From Beta vulgaris subsp. vulgaris (lineage: Eukaryota; Streptophyta; Magnoliopsida; Caryophyllales; Amaranthaceae), in contig NC_079207.1 of NCBI RefSeq assembly GCF_026745355.1, forward strand, positions 38,901,880-38,965,879: a stretch of 64,000 nt of DNA, given 5' to 3'. This document shows, one piece after another, positions 34,392 through 45,683 of this stretch (position 1 is its first letter; the number at the start of each line of letters is the position of its first letter). The notes under the pieces are model-generated. The model made no database searches. It was not told the DNA's origin and saw nothing but the letters and a program-made list of their open reading frames with translations. Made by a program: the position numbers and the translations under genes.

Positions 34392-35761
34392 TGGCGAGGC
34401 CTAAGTCATATCGGCTAACGCGCAAATAAATCAATACTACCCTACACAAACGTAGTATAAGGAAGTAAGGTTCGAATCCACGGAGAAGGAGGGTTTGGCA
34501 AGGTTAAATGTGTGTTGTTGTAACAATGGGGGGGGGGGGGTTTCACTCAAGAGTATAACTAAGAAGGACTAAACAAACGGTAATCAAATAATAGACAAAT
34601 ACTTGGCAATCAATCTTAACAACCAATTCAAACTTTGATCATAGAACAACTCAATTCCTATAGTTACCTGAATGACCTATTGCGAATCAACAGATTCAAT
34701 CTCCTCTAACTTAGTGGTAAGATTAAGCGAGCGCTCTAATCCAATGCTGAACGGTTTAACAACCTAGTACAAGCGTTCTAGATTCAATTAAACAATTAAA
34801 TAACAACTAAGGAGATGTCAATAGGATAAACTTACATTCACACAAGCGGTCAAACACAAGTTTATGAGATGATTCCTCTTATGCACAACTGTCCAAAAGC
34901 ATGTGATAATTGAGCACAAAACTACAAATTCTTGATAATCTCAAAGCAGTCAATTATTTAGATAGCAAAGATTGTAAAGAAACCACAAGTTAAATGATCA
35001 GATTAACTCAAAGTATAAAACAATCTAGCATGAAGATTATGAAGATCATCAAACATTCAAGCAAAAAAAGGTAAAGATTGAACTCACAAAATGGATGAAG
35101 AGGTTGCTCCAATTGATTACCAAGTTAGGAAATTTGTTCCTCATAATCTAAAATAAAAACTACAACTTTTCTTTTGATTGTTCTCTCTCTAAAAAAACAG
35201 ATGAAAAAAACTCAACAACAACACAAAAGACGAAAAAATGTTTTAATCCGCACCCGCGGTGAGGTCACAGAGTAGCGCAAGTGACTACACAAAAGACCAA
35301 GTTAGGGGTCCGCGACCGCGGTGAATAGCGTCGCGACCGCGGATGAGGTCCGCGCCCGCGGTGAGGTCGCAGAGTAGCTCACGGCGAATTCCTTTGTTTT
35401 TTCCTCCGAAATTCGTCGCGACCGCGGTCATTAGACCCGCGACCGCGGAGACTGCCCGTACCACTTCCCTCATCTTTCCTTGGATGCTTCATCATTTGAT
35501 TAACACTCATTCCCATCTTTGTTGCCTTGCCACTTAAATGCACTTTGATGACTTATTCCACTTGCACATTTGAGTTTGCGACTTGGCATTTTCTTCAATA
35601 GCAAATTGTTCCAAATGGACCCTCTCACCATCATAAAAGAAATTCAAGAACCAAAAGACCAATTGTTGAGAAAAAGCTCAAAATCATATCAAAACATGTT
35701 CAAGTCCACACAAAAATAGTGAATTAAGTACTGAAAAATGCCATATGAACATGGCATATCA
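34392..35761 (-). repeat. Athila-B 3' LTR (1370 bp)
   Basis: The + strand begins TGGCGAGGCCTAAGTC and ends CATGGCATATCA. It carries a G-run (34529-34541) and the CCGCG-rich cluster (35248-35449). It is longer than its partner by about 57 bases, accounted for mainly by extra cluster units. Confidence 0.95.
35248..35449. repeat. GC-rich palindromic motif cluster in the 3' LTR
   Basis: Six units of the form YCGCGACCGCGG or CCGCGCCCGCGG (each ending in the SacII palindrome CCGCGG) within 200 bases of otherwise AT-rich LTR. The 5' LTR has three units at 45269-45365. In LTR orientation the cluster stands just before a C/T- and GAGA-rich leader-like stretch. Confidence 0.9.
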
Positions 35762-35775
35762 AATTACCCCATGCT
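35762..35775 (-). other. Polypurine tract of Athila-B
   Basis: GCATGGGGTAATT on the minus strand runs into the LTR start TGATATGCC. Athila elements typically have a GTGGGGGAATT-like tract here. Confidence 0.75.
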
Positions 35776-36425
35776 TAGACCTTTACTCGTCCTCGAGTAA
35801 AATCCTAACTCCTTTCTATCTCCAAGGTCTTATCAAGAAAAGCATGGAGAAATTCACACAAAATTCAAACCTAACACTACTACTCCAATCAAAAGCGAAT
35901 AAGTGATGAATCGCAAGTAGCTAAAGTTTGAGCGGAAGTAACTCAACGCACCAAAACTCTAGCCATCTTATCGCTCTACAATCCACAAGGATAGTTAACT
36001 TGGGGTGGAAATGACCTCAACAAACCCAAGCTAACTTACACAACAAACCAAAGAGCAAGGGGGCTAACATGACCTAAGTTCCCCCAAGCTCATCTCACAC
36101 ACTACTCCCTCAAAAATGAAGCTTTGGGTTGGAATAGCACCTTCAACCCAAAAGCTTACCTCTTTAAACACCTCCGACTCCCCTTATGGCTCCAAGATGA
36201 AAAATAAGAGGCTTTCTAACCTACCACCATCTAAACCACAACCTCCTTATTTCAACAATGAGTGACCTACCCAAACGCCGCTTCAAACACCCTTCATATG
36301 CCACCACTCCGAAAAATAAGTGACATACGAGTCCTCTCCTTTTGCCTAGGCGCCCTTCCGGGTTTTCACCTAGCCACTCATTTTTTTCTTTTCTTGTTTT
36401 TTTTTGTCTTCTTTTTTTTTTCTCT

Positions 36426-36460
<35 letters not shown>

Positions 36461-36613
36461 ATAATACGAAATGAAATATGAAATGAAAGACAAATATTTA
36501 CAATATAAACACATCATCAAGAACTCCTCTCCCCCATGCTTAAAGGACACATTATCCCCAATGTGTAATAAAATCAAAAGATCAAGCGAGAGGGAGAAAC
36601 AAACCTCTAGGGA
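35776..36613. other. Athila-B untranslated region with T-rich tract
   Basis: About 840 bases between the 3' ORF and the polypurine tract. 36381-36457 is an almost pure T run on the + strand. No gene is visible. Short frames over the T/A run are low-complexity artefacts. Confidence 0.6.
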
Positions 36614-37690
36614 TCACCATGATATGCCCGCACCGCTACCGGGCACCGGAGCCAGATGCTCCACCAGGGAAATCACCATATGGAACATAGTACCACCATA
36701 CTGATGCTGAAAGAAAGCATCCAAATGCCTCATGTAGCCCATGGTAGCATTACCCTGGAGAGTAAGAGCCTGCAACTGTTCCTCGATAGAGGAAAGCCTA
36801 CTTCCTTCTCCTTGCTCCATCTCCATATCATAATCCCCATCACCCTCATCATCCTCATCCATCTCATCCAAAATCCCACCGCCTACTTCGGGCCTAATAA
36901 AGAAATCGGCCACAGTGGGGGCAAAAGGAAAATGCTCCCAAGGAAGGAAAATATAACCATTACAACAGTGTATCTGAAAAGGGGGGCCATCAGAACTCTT
37001 CAACATGTTCATCTTCAACAATGTGCGAGCATTAAACAAGAGAAACTTATCCGACACCGGATCACAAGCATTATTAGGAGCATAACCCAACCGCTTAATC
37101 AAGTGTGTAATCATACCTCCCATGCTTAGGTGGCCACCCAACTTGGTTCGCACATCAATGCAAGACTTAAGCCAAAGGTCAGCCCAATCCGGAATACCAA
37201 CACTACCCGGAAGCAAGGCACGAAGATAGCACATCTCTAATTGGTTCAATTTCTCCGTCTCACCCTTGCAAAAGATAGTCATGCCTAGGAAATAAGCAGC
37301 CATGCGTAGACAGGGTGACGGATACTACTAATCTTCTCACCACCACTGCTAAGGGGTAACCCAGAAATGCGATACCAAAAGGTACCAACCTCCTCAGACG
37401 GAACACCCATGGGGACAAAAGGGTTGTCGCTTGAGGGAGCGACCCAACCAAAACCCTCTCGAACTTGGCTCATAGAAATATCACGAACTCGGTCATGCAT
37501 CGTAATCCGAACACGGGTGTCTCCCCGATGCTTCACCAAGGTAAGAGTGAATAAAAATTAATACACACACCTCTTATAAGTGCGAGGTGTATAATCAAGC
37601 ATGCCCAACAATCCGGCTCTACCCATCATCTCTCGAAATCCATCTAAAATCCCAACTGAGCCAAGAAATTAGTGTCAATAAACTTGGTAC
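36614..37690 (-). pseudogene. Athila 3' ORF (PF03078-type, historically 'env-like')
   Basis: Position after integrase and sequence pattern fit the third ORF of Athila elements. Segments in order are AGLLGMLDY (about 37610), VKHRGDTRVRITMHDRVRDI (37539 on), EEVGTFWYRISG, a frame change at about 37300, then FCKGETEKLNQLEMCYLRAL, GGHLSMGGMITHLIKRLGY, and an acidic tail with DEMDEDDEGDGDYDMEMEQG. This is the fold-less 'ATHILA ORF' family. I see no signal peptide or clear membrane helix in the readable parts. At least two frameshifts or stops break it. A separate leader with a splice donor lies upstream (38091-38450). Its role is unknown. Confidence 0.7.
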
Positions 37691-38090
37691 ATGGACACTC
37701 GTTTTGATCGACAAAGATTTCTCCAAGTAACCTTTTGCTCCCATTTAGTCCAGTAAACCCATAGTGTCAATTACCACTCACTAGCAACAGGTTCCTCATG
37801 AGCCTCAGGTTCATTGGAACTTTGGGCACGACCACGCTTCCTTACATTGCTATAGCAACCACAAATCTCACCAAGACAACCCAAGTAAGTCAAACAACAA
37901 TTCCACCCTCAACTTCTCAAATCAAACTTCCAACAATTCACTCCAAAATTCACAAATTCAATCCTCAACAATGTCAACACAACCACAAAGAAGTCTTACA
38001 CATAACAATCCACCACAATCTCAACAATCAATCAACCACAACAAAAAAATGAAGGCAACTTCCAAAAAGAGTGTGAAGAATTGAAGTTTT

Positions 38091-38450
38091 ACCTTATGGA
38101 ATAATCAATAGAGTGGCTAACCAAGTACCCAAGTGAGAACAACACCCCAGAAGCTCCTTGCTCCTTTAATTGCCCAAAAACTCCAAGAATCAAAAACCCC
38201 CAAATTATTAGGGTTTCCAATAGGTGTTGTAAAAAGAAAAGAAAAGTAAAGATTTTTGAAGAGTATTGAGTGGGAAATAAAATGAGAGATGAGAAAAAGG
38301 GATTAATGAGTGAAAGAGAGAATTTGAGTGAAAGAATTGAGAGAGATGAAAGGGGATGAGGAGTGTGATGAGGAAGTGAGAGTAGAGAGAAGAGTCGAAA
38401 TTGGGGAAGGAGGAAGAAAGAGAAAAGGGCGAACAAAAACAAACCAGGCA
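38091..38450 (-). promoter_or_regulatory. Internal pyrimidine-rich leader with splice donor ahead of the Athila 3' ORF
   Basis: On the minus strand a 300-base C/T-rich stretch (TCTCTCTCAATTCTTTCACT) with GAAACCCTAAT follows the GC-rich cluster. It ends in a good donor, CCATAAG followed by GTAAAAC, at 38092. This is how a plant 5'UTR plus first intron looks and it points towards the 3' ORF at 37690. Inferred to be a second promoter or leader of the element. Confidence 0.5.
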
Positions 38451-38463
38451 GAAATACGCGGAT

Positions 38464-38623
38464 CCGCGACCGCGGAGAAAAGGTTCGCGCCCGCGGAGGC
38501 GTTTAGCGATCGCGGTCAGGTCGCGGAGTTGCTCTCTGCCCTTTTTTATTATTTTCTCTTGCAAGCTGGGGCCGCACCCGCGGGGTTTAGGGTCGCGCCC
38601 GCGGAAGGCTGCAGCGCCCGCGG
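38464..38623. repeat. GC-rich palindromic motif cluster, internal copy
   Basis: About seven units such as CCGCGACCGCGG, TCGCGCCCGCGG and CCGCACCCGCGG. On the minus strand it shares CAACTCCGCGACCTGACCGC with the LTR (CTACTCCGCGACCTCACCGC), so the two clusters are homologous and not chance GC patches. It lies directly before the internal leader. Confidence 0.85.
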
Positions 38624-38920
38624 AATTGCTCTCGGCAAAACCCCAAATCTCCCCTTGTGTTTTTTTTTTTCTTTTTCTTTTTTTTTTTTTTGGATGAAAC
38701 ACACTCCTTCCTACTCCCTTCTTAGCGCCCAAATGCACACCAACAAAATTCAAAAACACAAACACCAAACACACACAATAACCAAACATAAGCAATTATC
38801 TAAAAATAAAATCAAATCATGGGTTGCCTCCCGAGAAGCGCTTAGTTTAAAGTCGGAAGCTCGACATCATGCAAGCACAAAAAATTTACTCATAGCGAGG
38901 GGCATACAGTTCCAAAAACT
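38624..38920 (-). other. Post-integrase spacer of Athila-B
   Basis: It contains GGGAGGCAACCCATG (near 38817-38831), the conserved Athila post-pol stretch also seen at 20958, and two poly-pyrimidine runs. Confidence 0.7.
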
Positions 38921-39990
38921 CTACATCCTCGACTTTCGCAATTCGAAATAAGGCTTAAGCCTTTGGCCATTCACTTTGAAAACACTATCCGTACTCAAAC
39001 TTCGTATATCAACTGCACCATGAGGGTAGACTTTAACAACTACAAAAGGACCATCCCAATGGGATCGAAGCTTACCCAGAAATAATCTCAAGCGGGATTG
39101 GTAGAGAAGATACCTTGTCACCCACCTTGAATCCTTCCGCATAATCATTTTGTCATGCCAAGCTTTTGTCTTCTCCTTGTAGATGGTTGCATTCTCATAG
39201 GACTCTCGGTGGATTTCCTCCAACTCTTGCAACTGAAGCTTCCTATGGTCTCCGGCTCCATCTAAGCGCATATTCAGTTGCTTGATTGCCCAATAAGCTC
39301 AATGCTCTAACCCCACAGGAAAATGACACGCCTTACCGAAAACCAACCTATATGGAGACATGCCAATAGGGCTTGTAGGCGTCCGATAAGCCCACAATGC
39401 ATCCTCAAGACGGGAACTCCAATCCTTGCGGGTGGGATTCACGGTCTTTTCCAAAATAGACTTAACTTCCCTATTAGACACCTCGGCTTGACCATTTGTT
39501 TGAGGATGGTAGGGTGTTGAAACCTTGTGAGTAACTCCATACTTCCTCATCAAAGCTTCAATGGTCCGATTGCAAAAATGAGTGCCTTGATCCTAATCAT
39601 AGCACGGGGTACACCAAACGAGAGAAAATTTGTGACTTCACAAAACCTGCCACAACTTTAGCATCGTTAGTCTGGTGGCCTTGCTTCCACCCACTTGGAA
39701 ACGTAGTCCACCGCAAGGAGAATGTAAAGATTTCCACTAGAGTTGGGAAATGGGGCCATGAAATCAATGCCCCACACATCGAAAATCTCACAATAGAGAA
39801 GAGAATTTTGGGGCATTTCATTCCGTTGGGAGATATTCCCAACTCTTTGACACTTGTCACAAACTTTACAAAAAGCATAGGCATCAAGAAAAAGACTTGG
39901 CCAAAAGAATCCACAATCAAGTACCTTTCGCCCCGTTCTCTTGGCTCCAAAATGCCCACCACATGCATGAGAATGACAAAATTCAAGAAT
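38921..39990 (-). pseudogene. Athila-B integrase
   Basis: The zinc-finger side (HACGGH then CDKCQR-like, 39990-39830) and the core are spread over three frames. The first catalytic Asp is visible in a GIDFMAPFP segment at about 39760. The second lies at about 39590, where one base is missing within the SDQGTHF motif. The Glu is in [19 protein letters not shown] near 39490. The C-terminal part (39271-38921) reads KAWHDKMIMRKDSRW, HWDGPFVVVKVYPHGAVDI and ends NGQRLKPYFE, as in Athila integrases. Confidence 0.88.
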
Positions 39991-39995
39991 AGAGG

Positions 39996-40712
39996 CTACC
40001 TCACTTTCCGGAATGCATCTCCGGACAATTTGATCGGCTCAATGTCTCCAAAGGTATGGATCATCCCAAACATAGTATCTTGCATCACTTCGTAGCTTAT
40101 CCTTTGCACCTTAGTAAACCTGGGGGGAAACTCATGAGAAACAAGAAAATTCACAATGTTAGCAAACCAAGGACGGACATCACGGATAGAAAACAAGGTT
40201 TCATCCGGAAACTCTCCAAGAATAGCCTCTTGAGAGTGGGGTTTGTCCTCATCATGGACAAAGCGACTCAAATGATCAGCTACAAGATTTTCAACTCCTT
40301 TCTTGTCTTTAATCTCCACCTCAAACTCACTAAGAAGCAAAACCCACCATATGAGGCGGGGTTTGGCTTCTTCTTTTGCCATCAAGTATCTAATAGCTGC
40401 GTGGTCGGTGTACACAATGACCTTGGTCCCAAGCAAGTAGGACCGAAATTTTTCAATCGCAAAAACAACAGCTAACATATCTTTTTCCGTGGTGGTATAG
40501 TTTCTTTGAGCCCCATTCAATGTCATAGATGCATAATGTATTACATGAGACGCTCTACCACTCTTTTGACCCAAAACAGCCCCCATGACATAATCACTTG
40601 CATCACACATTATCTCAAAATGGAGAGACCAAATGGGGGCTTGAATGAAAGGGGCCGAAGTAAGCTTCTCTTTTAAAGAGTCAAAGGCTTTCTTACAAGC
40701 ATCATCAAACAC
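39996..40712 (-). pseudogene. Athila-B RNase H
   Basis: A continuous 238-codon frame: [20 protein letters not shown], then [18 protein letters not shown] (catalytic Asp), [19 protein letters not shown] (Glu), [13 protein letters not shown] (Asp) and [11 protein letters not shown]. All key acidic residues are present. Upstream RT is joined only through a broken frame. Confidence 0.92.
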
Positions 40713-40779
40713 AAAATTAACATCTTTTTACAACAACTTGCACAAGGGAGAGGACACCTTAGAAAAATCTTTTATAAAC

Positions 40780-41960
40780 CTCCGGTAAAAACCGGCATGA
40801 CCAAGGAAAGACCTAATTTACGGACACTAGTGGGGAGGGAGGGATTGAATCACATCGATCTTTGCTTTATCCACCTCTATCCCCCTAGATGAAACAACAT
40901 GCCCCAACACTATGCCTTGCTCAACCATGAAATGACATTTCTCAGAATTTAACACAAGATGAGACTCAATACAACGTTTCAAGACAAAGGACAAATGGTA
41001 CAAGCATTGGTCAAAAGGGTCACCATGAACAGTGAAATCATCCATGAAAACCTCTATAAACTCGCCCACAAAGTCAGAGAAAATGCTTACCATACACCTT
41101 TGAAAGGTGGCCGGGGCATTACAAAGTCCAAAAGGCATGCGCCGATACGCAAAGGTGCCAAAGGGACATGTAAATGTTTCTTTTCCTGGTCCCTCGGAGC
41201 AATGGGCACTTGAAAATAGCCTGAGTACCATCAAGGAAACAATAGAAAGCCCTCCCTGCAAGTCGCTCAAGCATTTGGTCAATAAAAGGAAGGGGAAAAT
41301 GATCCTTTCTAGTTACCAAGTTCAAACGCGATAATCAATACATACCCTCCACCCGGTTTGAGTTCGGGGGGTACCATTCGCCATTTGCATTAGGAATCAC
41401 TGTGACACCACCTTTCTTTGGCACCACTTGCGTAGGACTTACCCATTTACTATCGGAGATGGGGTAAATAATACCCATTTGACACAACTTTATTACCTCC
41501 TTCTTTACCACCTCCATCATGGGTGGGTTCAAACGCCTTTGAGGTTGCCTCACCGGCTTAGCTCCATCTTCCAAGAAGATCCTATGCATACATGTGGATG
41601 GACTAATGCCGCGGATGTCCGCAATTGACCACCCAATCGCCGTCGAATGCTCCGTGAGCACCTCCACCAACTTGCTCTCTTGTTCCAAGGTCAACTTGTT
41701 GGAAATGATAACTGGCAAAGTCTCTTTCTCACCTAGGAAGACATACTTCAAATGCTCCGGTAGAGTTTTGAGCTCAACATCGGGGGCCTGCACAACAGAA
41801 GGAAGCGGTCTTGTGCTAGGCACAGTAAGCGGCATGGGCTTATAGTTTGAAGGATTCCAAGGGAGTTTGGAAAGCTCATTCAATTCAACAACAATTTCAA
41901 GCACATTATCTGGCAAACAAAACTCCAAAGAATCAGCATTCAAACTAAAGTCCAAAACAC
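40780..41960 (-). pseudogene. Athila-B reverse transcriptase
   Basis: It starts in the frame 42198-41335 with PEHLKYVFLGEKETLPVII, GWSIADIRGISPSTCMHRI and WVSPTQVVPKKGG. The frame shifts near 41340 and 41285 and continues with HFPLPFIDQMLERLAG, FGTFAYRRMPFGLCNAPATF and the catalytic FMDDFTVHG at about 41040. It ends with LGHVVSSRGIEVDKAKID near 40890. The catalytic Asp pair is intact, but three frame changes disable the gene. Confidence 0.92.
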
Positions 41961-42520
41961 TTTGCAAATCATCATCACGTAAGACATCAAACACACCATG
42001 AACACATGGCTCAAACACATCAATGGCACAGAGAGAGTGATCCTCAATGTTAGGGTATCTCATGGCATCATACATATTAAACTCAATGATTTGACCATCA
42101 AACTGCAGGGCCAAAGAACCGGTGTCACAATCAATCTTAGTCTTAGCCGTTTTCAAGAACGACCTCCTTAAAAGATTAGGGAGTGGAATGCCTATCATGC
42201 TCCATGTTAATTACATAAAAATCAGCAGGAAAAGTCATCTTATCAACTTCCACTAGAACATCTTTCAATACACCTCTAGGAATGGAAGTGGACAGATTCG
42301 CTAATTGTATGACAACATTAGTATGAAGCAATTCACCAAGTGCTACGGACTCATATAAGGAATAAGGAAGCACATTAATGGAGGCTCCCAAATCTAGCAT
42401 AGCCCTATCAATCTTTGTGTCACCAAGAGCTATAGGTATAGTGAACATGCCCGGATCATTGCATTTTTTGGCATTCTCTTTTGAAAAACGGCGAAACATG
42501 TTCACTAACCTTCACCTTTT
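41961..42520 (-). pseudogene. Athila-B protease
   Basis: It reads CNDPGMFTIPIALGDTKI, the active site AMLDLGASINVLPYSL and FPADFYVINME, with LLRRSFLKTAKTKID in the next frame (flap and C-terminus). DLGAS is the usual Athila version of the retropepsin triad. One frame change falls near 42190. Confidence 0.88.
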
Positions 42521-42886
42521 GCTTCCCTTTTAAATTTTCTTCTCTTTGATGGAACAAATTTCCTTCAACCACTTAGCATACAAAGGCACATCTTTTATCA
42601 ATTTTAACAAAGGAATATTTACGACACATTGACTAAATGTTTCATAAATATCCTTAGAAGATTCAAGCTTACGATTGTCCTTTAATGCTTCGGGAAATGG
42701 GGGACCGGTTTGAAATCCGGAATGATTTTACCTCTTGGTGAGAGCTAGGACTCACCAAATTTTCAGCTTCTTTTGATGGGACTAGAACCTCCACCTCTTC
42801 TTCCTTGGTTATAATCTCCTCCACAACCCTGCTCTTGCCGGGCCCTTATTCAACCAAATCTTTGCCACTCCTCAAAGTCATGGCAC

Positions 42887-44277
42887 TCACATTCCTCTTG
42901 GATTCACCTTGGTTTGAGATGGTAGCTTCCCCGAACTTTGGGCCTCAAGTTTATTCACGACACTAGACATTTGGCCCACTTGTGTTTCCAAGTTGTAAAT
43001 GCTTGACTTGGTCTCCTGTTGAAATTGCACCATATTGGACTGCATGGTAGTCACATTCTTAGTCAAGGCTTTGATCATATCCTTCGTGGACATTGAGTTA
43101 GAGCTAGATGATTGCCCTTGAGTTGATATGGTTGCTTGAATGGAGGAGGTCGATTTCCTTGTTGAAATTTGTTCCTGAAAATTTGATTCCTTGAAAGTTT
43201 GATTCCCTTGCTTGTAACTGAAAGCCGGATGATCTTTCCACCGGGATTGTATGAATTTGAATAGGATCATACTTTCTATTTCCTTGATATCCCAAAGCAT
43301 TCACCTCTGTGAGTTTCTTCTTGCAAAGTTGGGCAAGCATCGGTAGGATGACCGGTATTGGACAAAATTCCACAAGCTTTCACTTGTTGGTTTGTTACTC
43401 ATCATCAAATTGCCGGAACATATTCTTAAGGTCGGAAACCTCCGACTCCAAAGATGATTCGAACTTGCACTTTAACACCCCGGGTAGCATTCTTATAGAA
43501 TAAGTGCGATAACTCTCAGCAAACTCACTTATGAGCTCCATGGCTTGGTGTGGGTCTTTTGTTATCAATGTTACCCCCACAAGCAGCATTCGCCATCCTT
43601 CTCTCCTCCGGAAGGAGCCCAACAACTAAGTATAACACAAGATCCTTCTCGGCAAAACCATGGTAAGGACAACAAGCAACGAGCCTCTTAAACCTCTCTA
43701 AGTAGTCATAGAGGATCTCATCATAACCTTGCTCAATGTTGCTAATGGCCATCTTAAGCTCATTCAACTTGCTTGAAGGAAAGAACTTCTCGAAGAAAGC
43801 TTGCTTCATCCCCCTCCATGTGTTAATACTGTTGGGGGTTAGATGATAGAACCAATCATTAGCCTTATCCTTCAATGAATAAGGAAAGGCCCGCAGTTTG
43901 ATTTGATCCTCCGTAACACCCCTTGGCTGCATACTAGTACAAACAACATGGAATTCCGCAAGATGTTTGATTGGATCTTCTCCATTTAAACCATGGAAGC
44001 TCGGCAGTAAATGAACAAGACCCGACTTCAACTCAAAAGTAACATTCTCCCCAAACTCTGGATATTGGATGGCCAATGGTGCCTGGTCCAGATTAGGAGC
44101 AGAAAGCTCCCTCAATGTCGGATCAGCTCTAGGCGGCATCTCTTTTTCCTCAATACCAATATAATAAGGCAACTCACGGAAGTGATCCCGAATTTCCTTT
44201 CTCAACCGATAGAGTGTCCTTTCGATCTCTGAATCAATAAACAAAGCTCCTTGATTAGTAGAATGGGTGTGAACCAT
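42887..44277 (-). pseudogene. Athila-B gag
   Basis: Starts at ATG 44277. The frame is open to 43525 with TLRELSAPNLDQAPLAIQYP, DKANDWFYHLTPNSINTWRG and LYDYLERFKRLVACCPYHGF, the conserved capsid core. After frameshifts near 43500 and 43380 it continues with ALGYQGNRKYDPIQ and a Ser/Gln-rich coiled stretch ending FNNLETQVGQ-like (42887). A zinc knuckle was not resolved in the broken region (about 43380-43310). Confidence 0.9.
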
Positions 44278-44344
44278 AAGAAAGGTTCACACACCAAAAA
44301 ATCAGAAACAAACACATAAATAAACAACCCAAACACGCTGCCTT

Positions 44345-44361
44345 CCCCGGCAACGGCGCCA
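44345..44361 (-). other. Primer binding site of Athila-B
   Basis: TGGCGCCGTTGCCGGGG on the minus strand, four bases (AATT) inside the 5' LTR end. Athila-type, tRNA-Asp-like. Confidence 0.92.
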
Positions 44362-44365
44362 AATT

Positions 44366-45678
44366 TGGCGGGGCCTAAGTCGTACCGGCTAACGCGCAAA
44401 TAAATCAATACTACCCTACACAAACGTAGTATAAGGAAGTAAGGTTCGAATCCACGGAGAAGGAGGGTTTGGCAAGGTTAAATGTGTGTTGTGGTAACAA
44501 TTGGGGGGGGGGGGGGTTCACTCAAGAGTATAACTAAGAAGGACTAAACAAACGGTAATCAAATAATAGACAAATACTTGGCAATCAATCTTAACAACCA
44601 ATTCAAACTTTGATCATAGAACAACTCAATTCCTATAGTTACCTGAATGACCTATTGCGAATCAACAGATTCAATCTCCTCTAACTTAGTGGTAAGATTA
44701 AGCGAGCGCTCTAATCCAATCCTTAACGGTTTAACAACCTAGTCCAAGCGTTCTAGATTCAATTAAACAATTAAATAACAACTAAGGAGATGTCAATAGG
44801 ATAAACTTGCATTCACACAAGCGGTCAACACAAGTTTATGAGATGATTCCTCTTATGCACAACTATCCAAAAGCATGTGATAATTGAGCACAAAACTACA
44901 AATTCTAGATAATCTCAAAGCAGACAATTATCTAGATAGCAAAGAGTGTAAAGAAACCACAAGTTAAATGATCAGATTAACTCAAAGTACAAAACAATCT
45001 AGCATGAAGATTATGAAGAATCATCAAACATTCAAGCAAACAAAAGGTAAAGATTGAACTCACAAAATGGATGAAGAGGTTGCTCCAATTGATTAACCAA
45101 GTTAGGAAATTAGTTCCTCATAATCTAAAATAAAAACTACAACTTTTCTTTTGATTGTTCTCTCTCTAAAAAAACAGATGAAAAAAACTCAACAACAACA
45201 CAAACGACGAAAAATGTTTTAATCCGCAAAACAGGGGAAATGAAGAGTCGTTTCCATATTACAGGGGTCCGCGACCGCGGAGGAGATCCGCTCCCGCGGT
45301 GAGGTCGCGGAGTAGCTCACGGCGAATTCCTTTGTTTTTTCTTCCGAAATTCGTCGCGATCGCGGAGACTGCCCGTACCACTTCCCTCATCTTTCCCTGA
45401 ATGCTTTATCATTTGATTAACACTCATTCCCATCTTTGTTGCCTTGCCATTTAAATGCACTTTGATGACTTATTCCACTTGCACACTTGAGTTTGTGACT
45501 TGGCATTTTCTTCAATAGCAAATTGTTCCAAATGGACCCTCTCACCATCATAAAAGAAATTAAAGAACCAAAAGACCGATTGTTGAGAAAAAGCTCAAAA
45601 TCATATCAAAACATGTTCAAGTCCACACAAAAATAGTGAATTAAGTACTGAAAAATGCCATATGAACGTGGCATATCA
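44366..45678 (-). repeat. Athila-B 5' LTR (1313 bp)
   Basis: The + strand begins TGGCGGGGCCTAAGTC and ends GTGGCATATCA. It is nearly identical to 34392-35761 outside the GC-rich cluster, followed on the right by TSD AACGA (45679-45683). Confidence 0.95.
45269..45365. repeat. GC-rich palindromic motif cluster in the 5' LTR
   Basis: Three units (CCGCGACCGCGG, CCGCTCCCGCGG and TCGCGATCGCGG) against six in the other LTR. The change in number has occurred since insertion or during the last reverse transcription. Confidence 0.88.
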
Positions 45679-45683
45679 AACGA

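Larger units (their letters stand above)
34392..45678 (-). mobile_element. Complete Athila-type Ty3/gypsy element (Athila-B), 11.3 kb
   Basis: LTRs at 34392-35761 and 44366-45678 are nearly identical apart from a GC-rich cluster. They are flanked by perfect AACGA duplications. Inside, on the minus strand, are the PBS TGGCGCCGTTGCCGGGG, gag, protease, RT, RNase H, integrase, a second leader, an Athila-type 3' ORF and a polypurine tract. The near-identical LTRs make this among the youngest insertions here, yet coding frames are already broken. Confidence 0.96.

Noticed and set aside
34387..35761. 34392-35761 as a solo LTR
   Set aside because: Its partner at 44366-45678 has the matching target duplication AACGA and a full internal region lies between.
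36378..36474. Poly-Phe/Lys frames over the T-rich tract
   Set aside because: Low-complexity homopolymer artefact.
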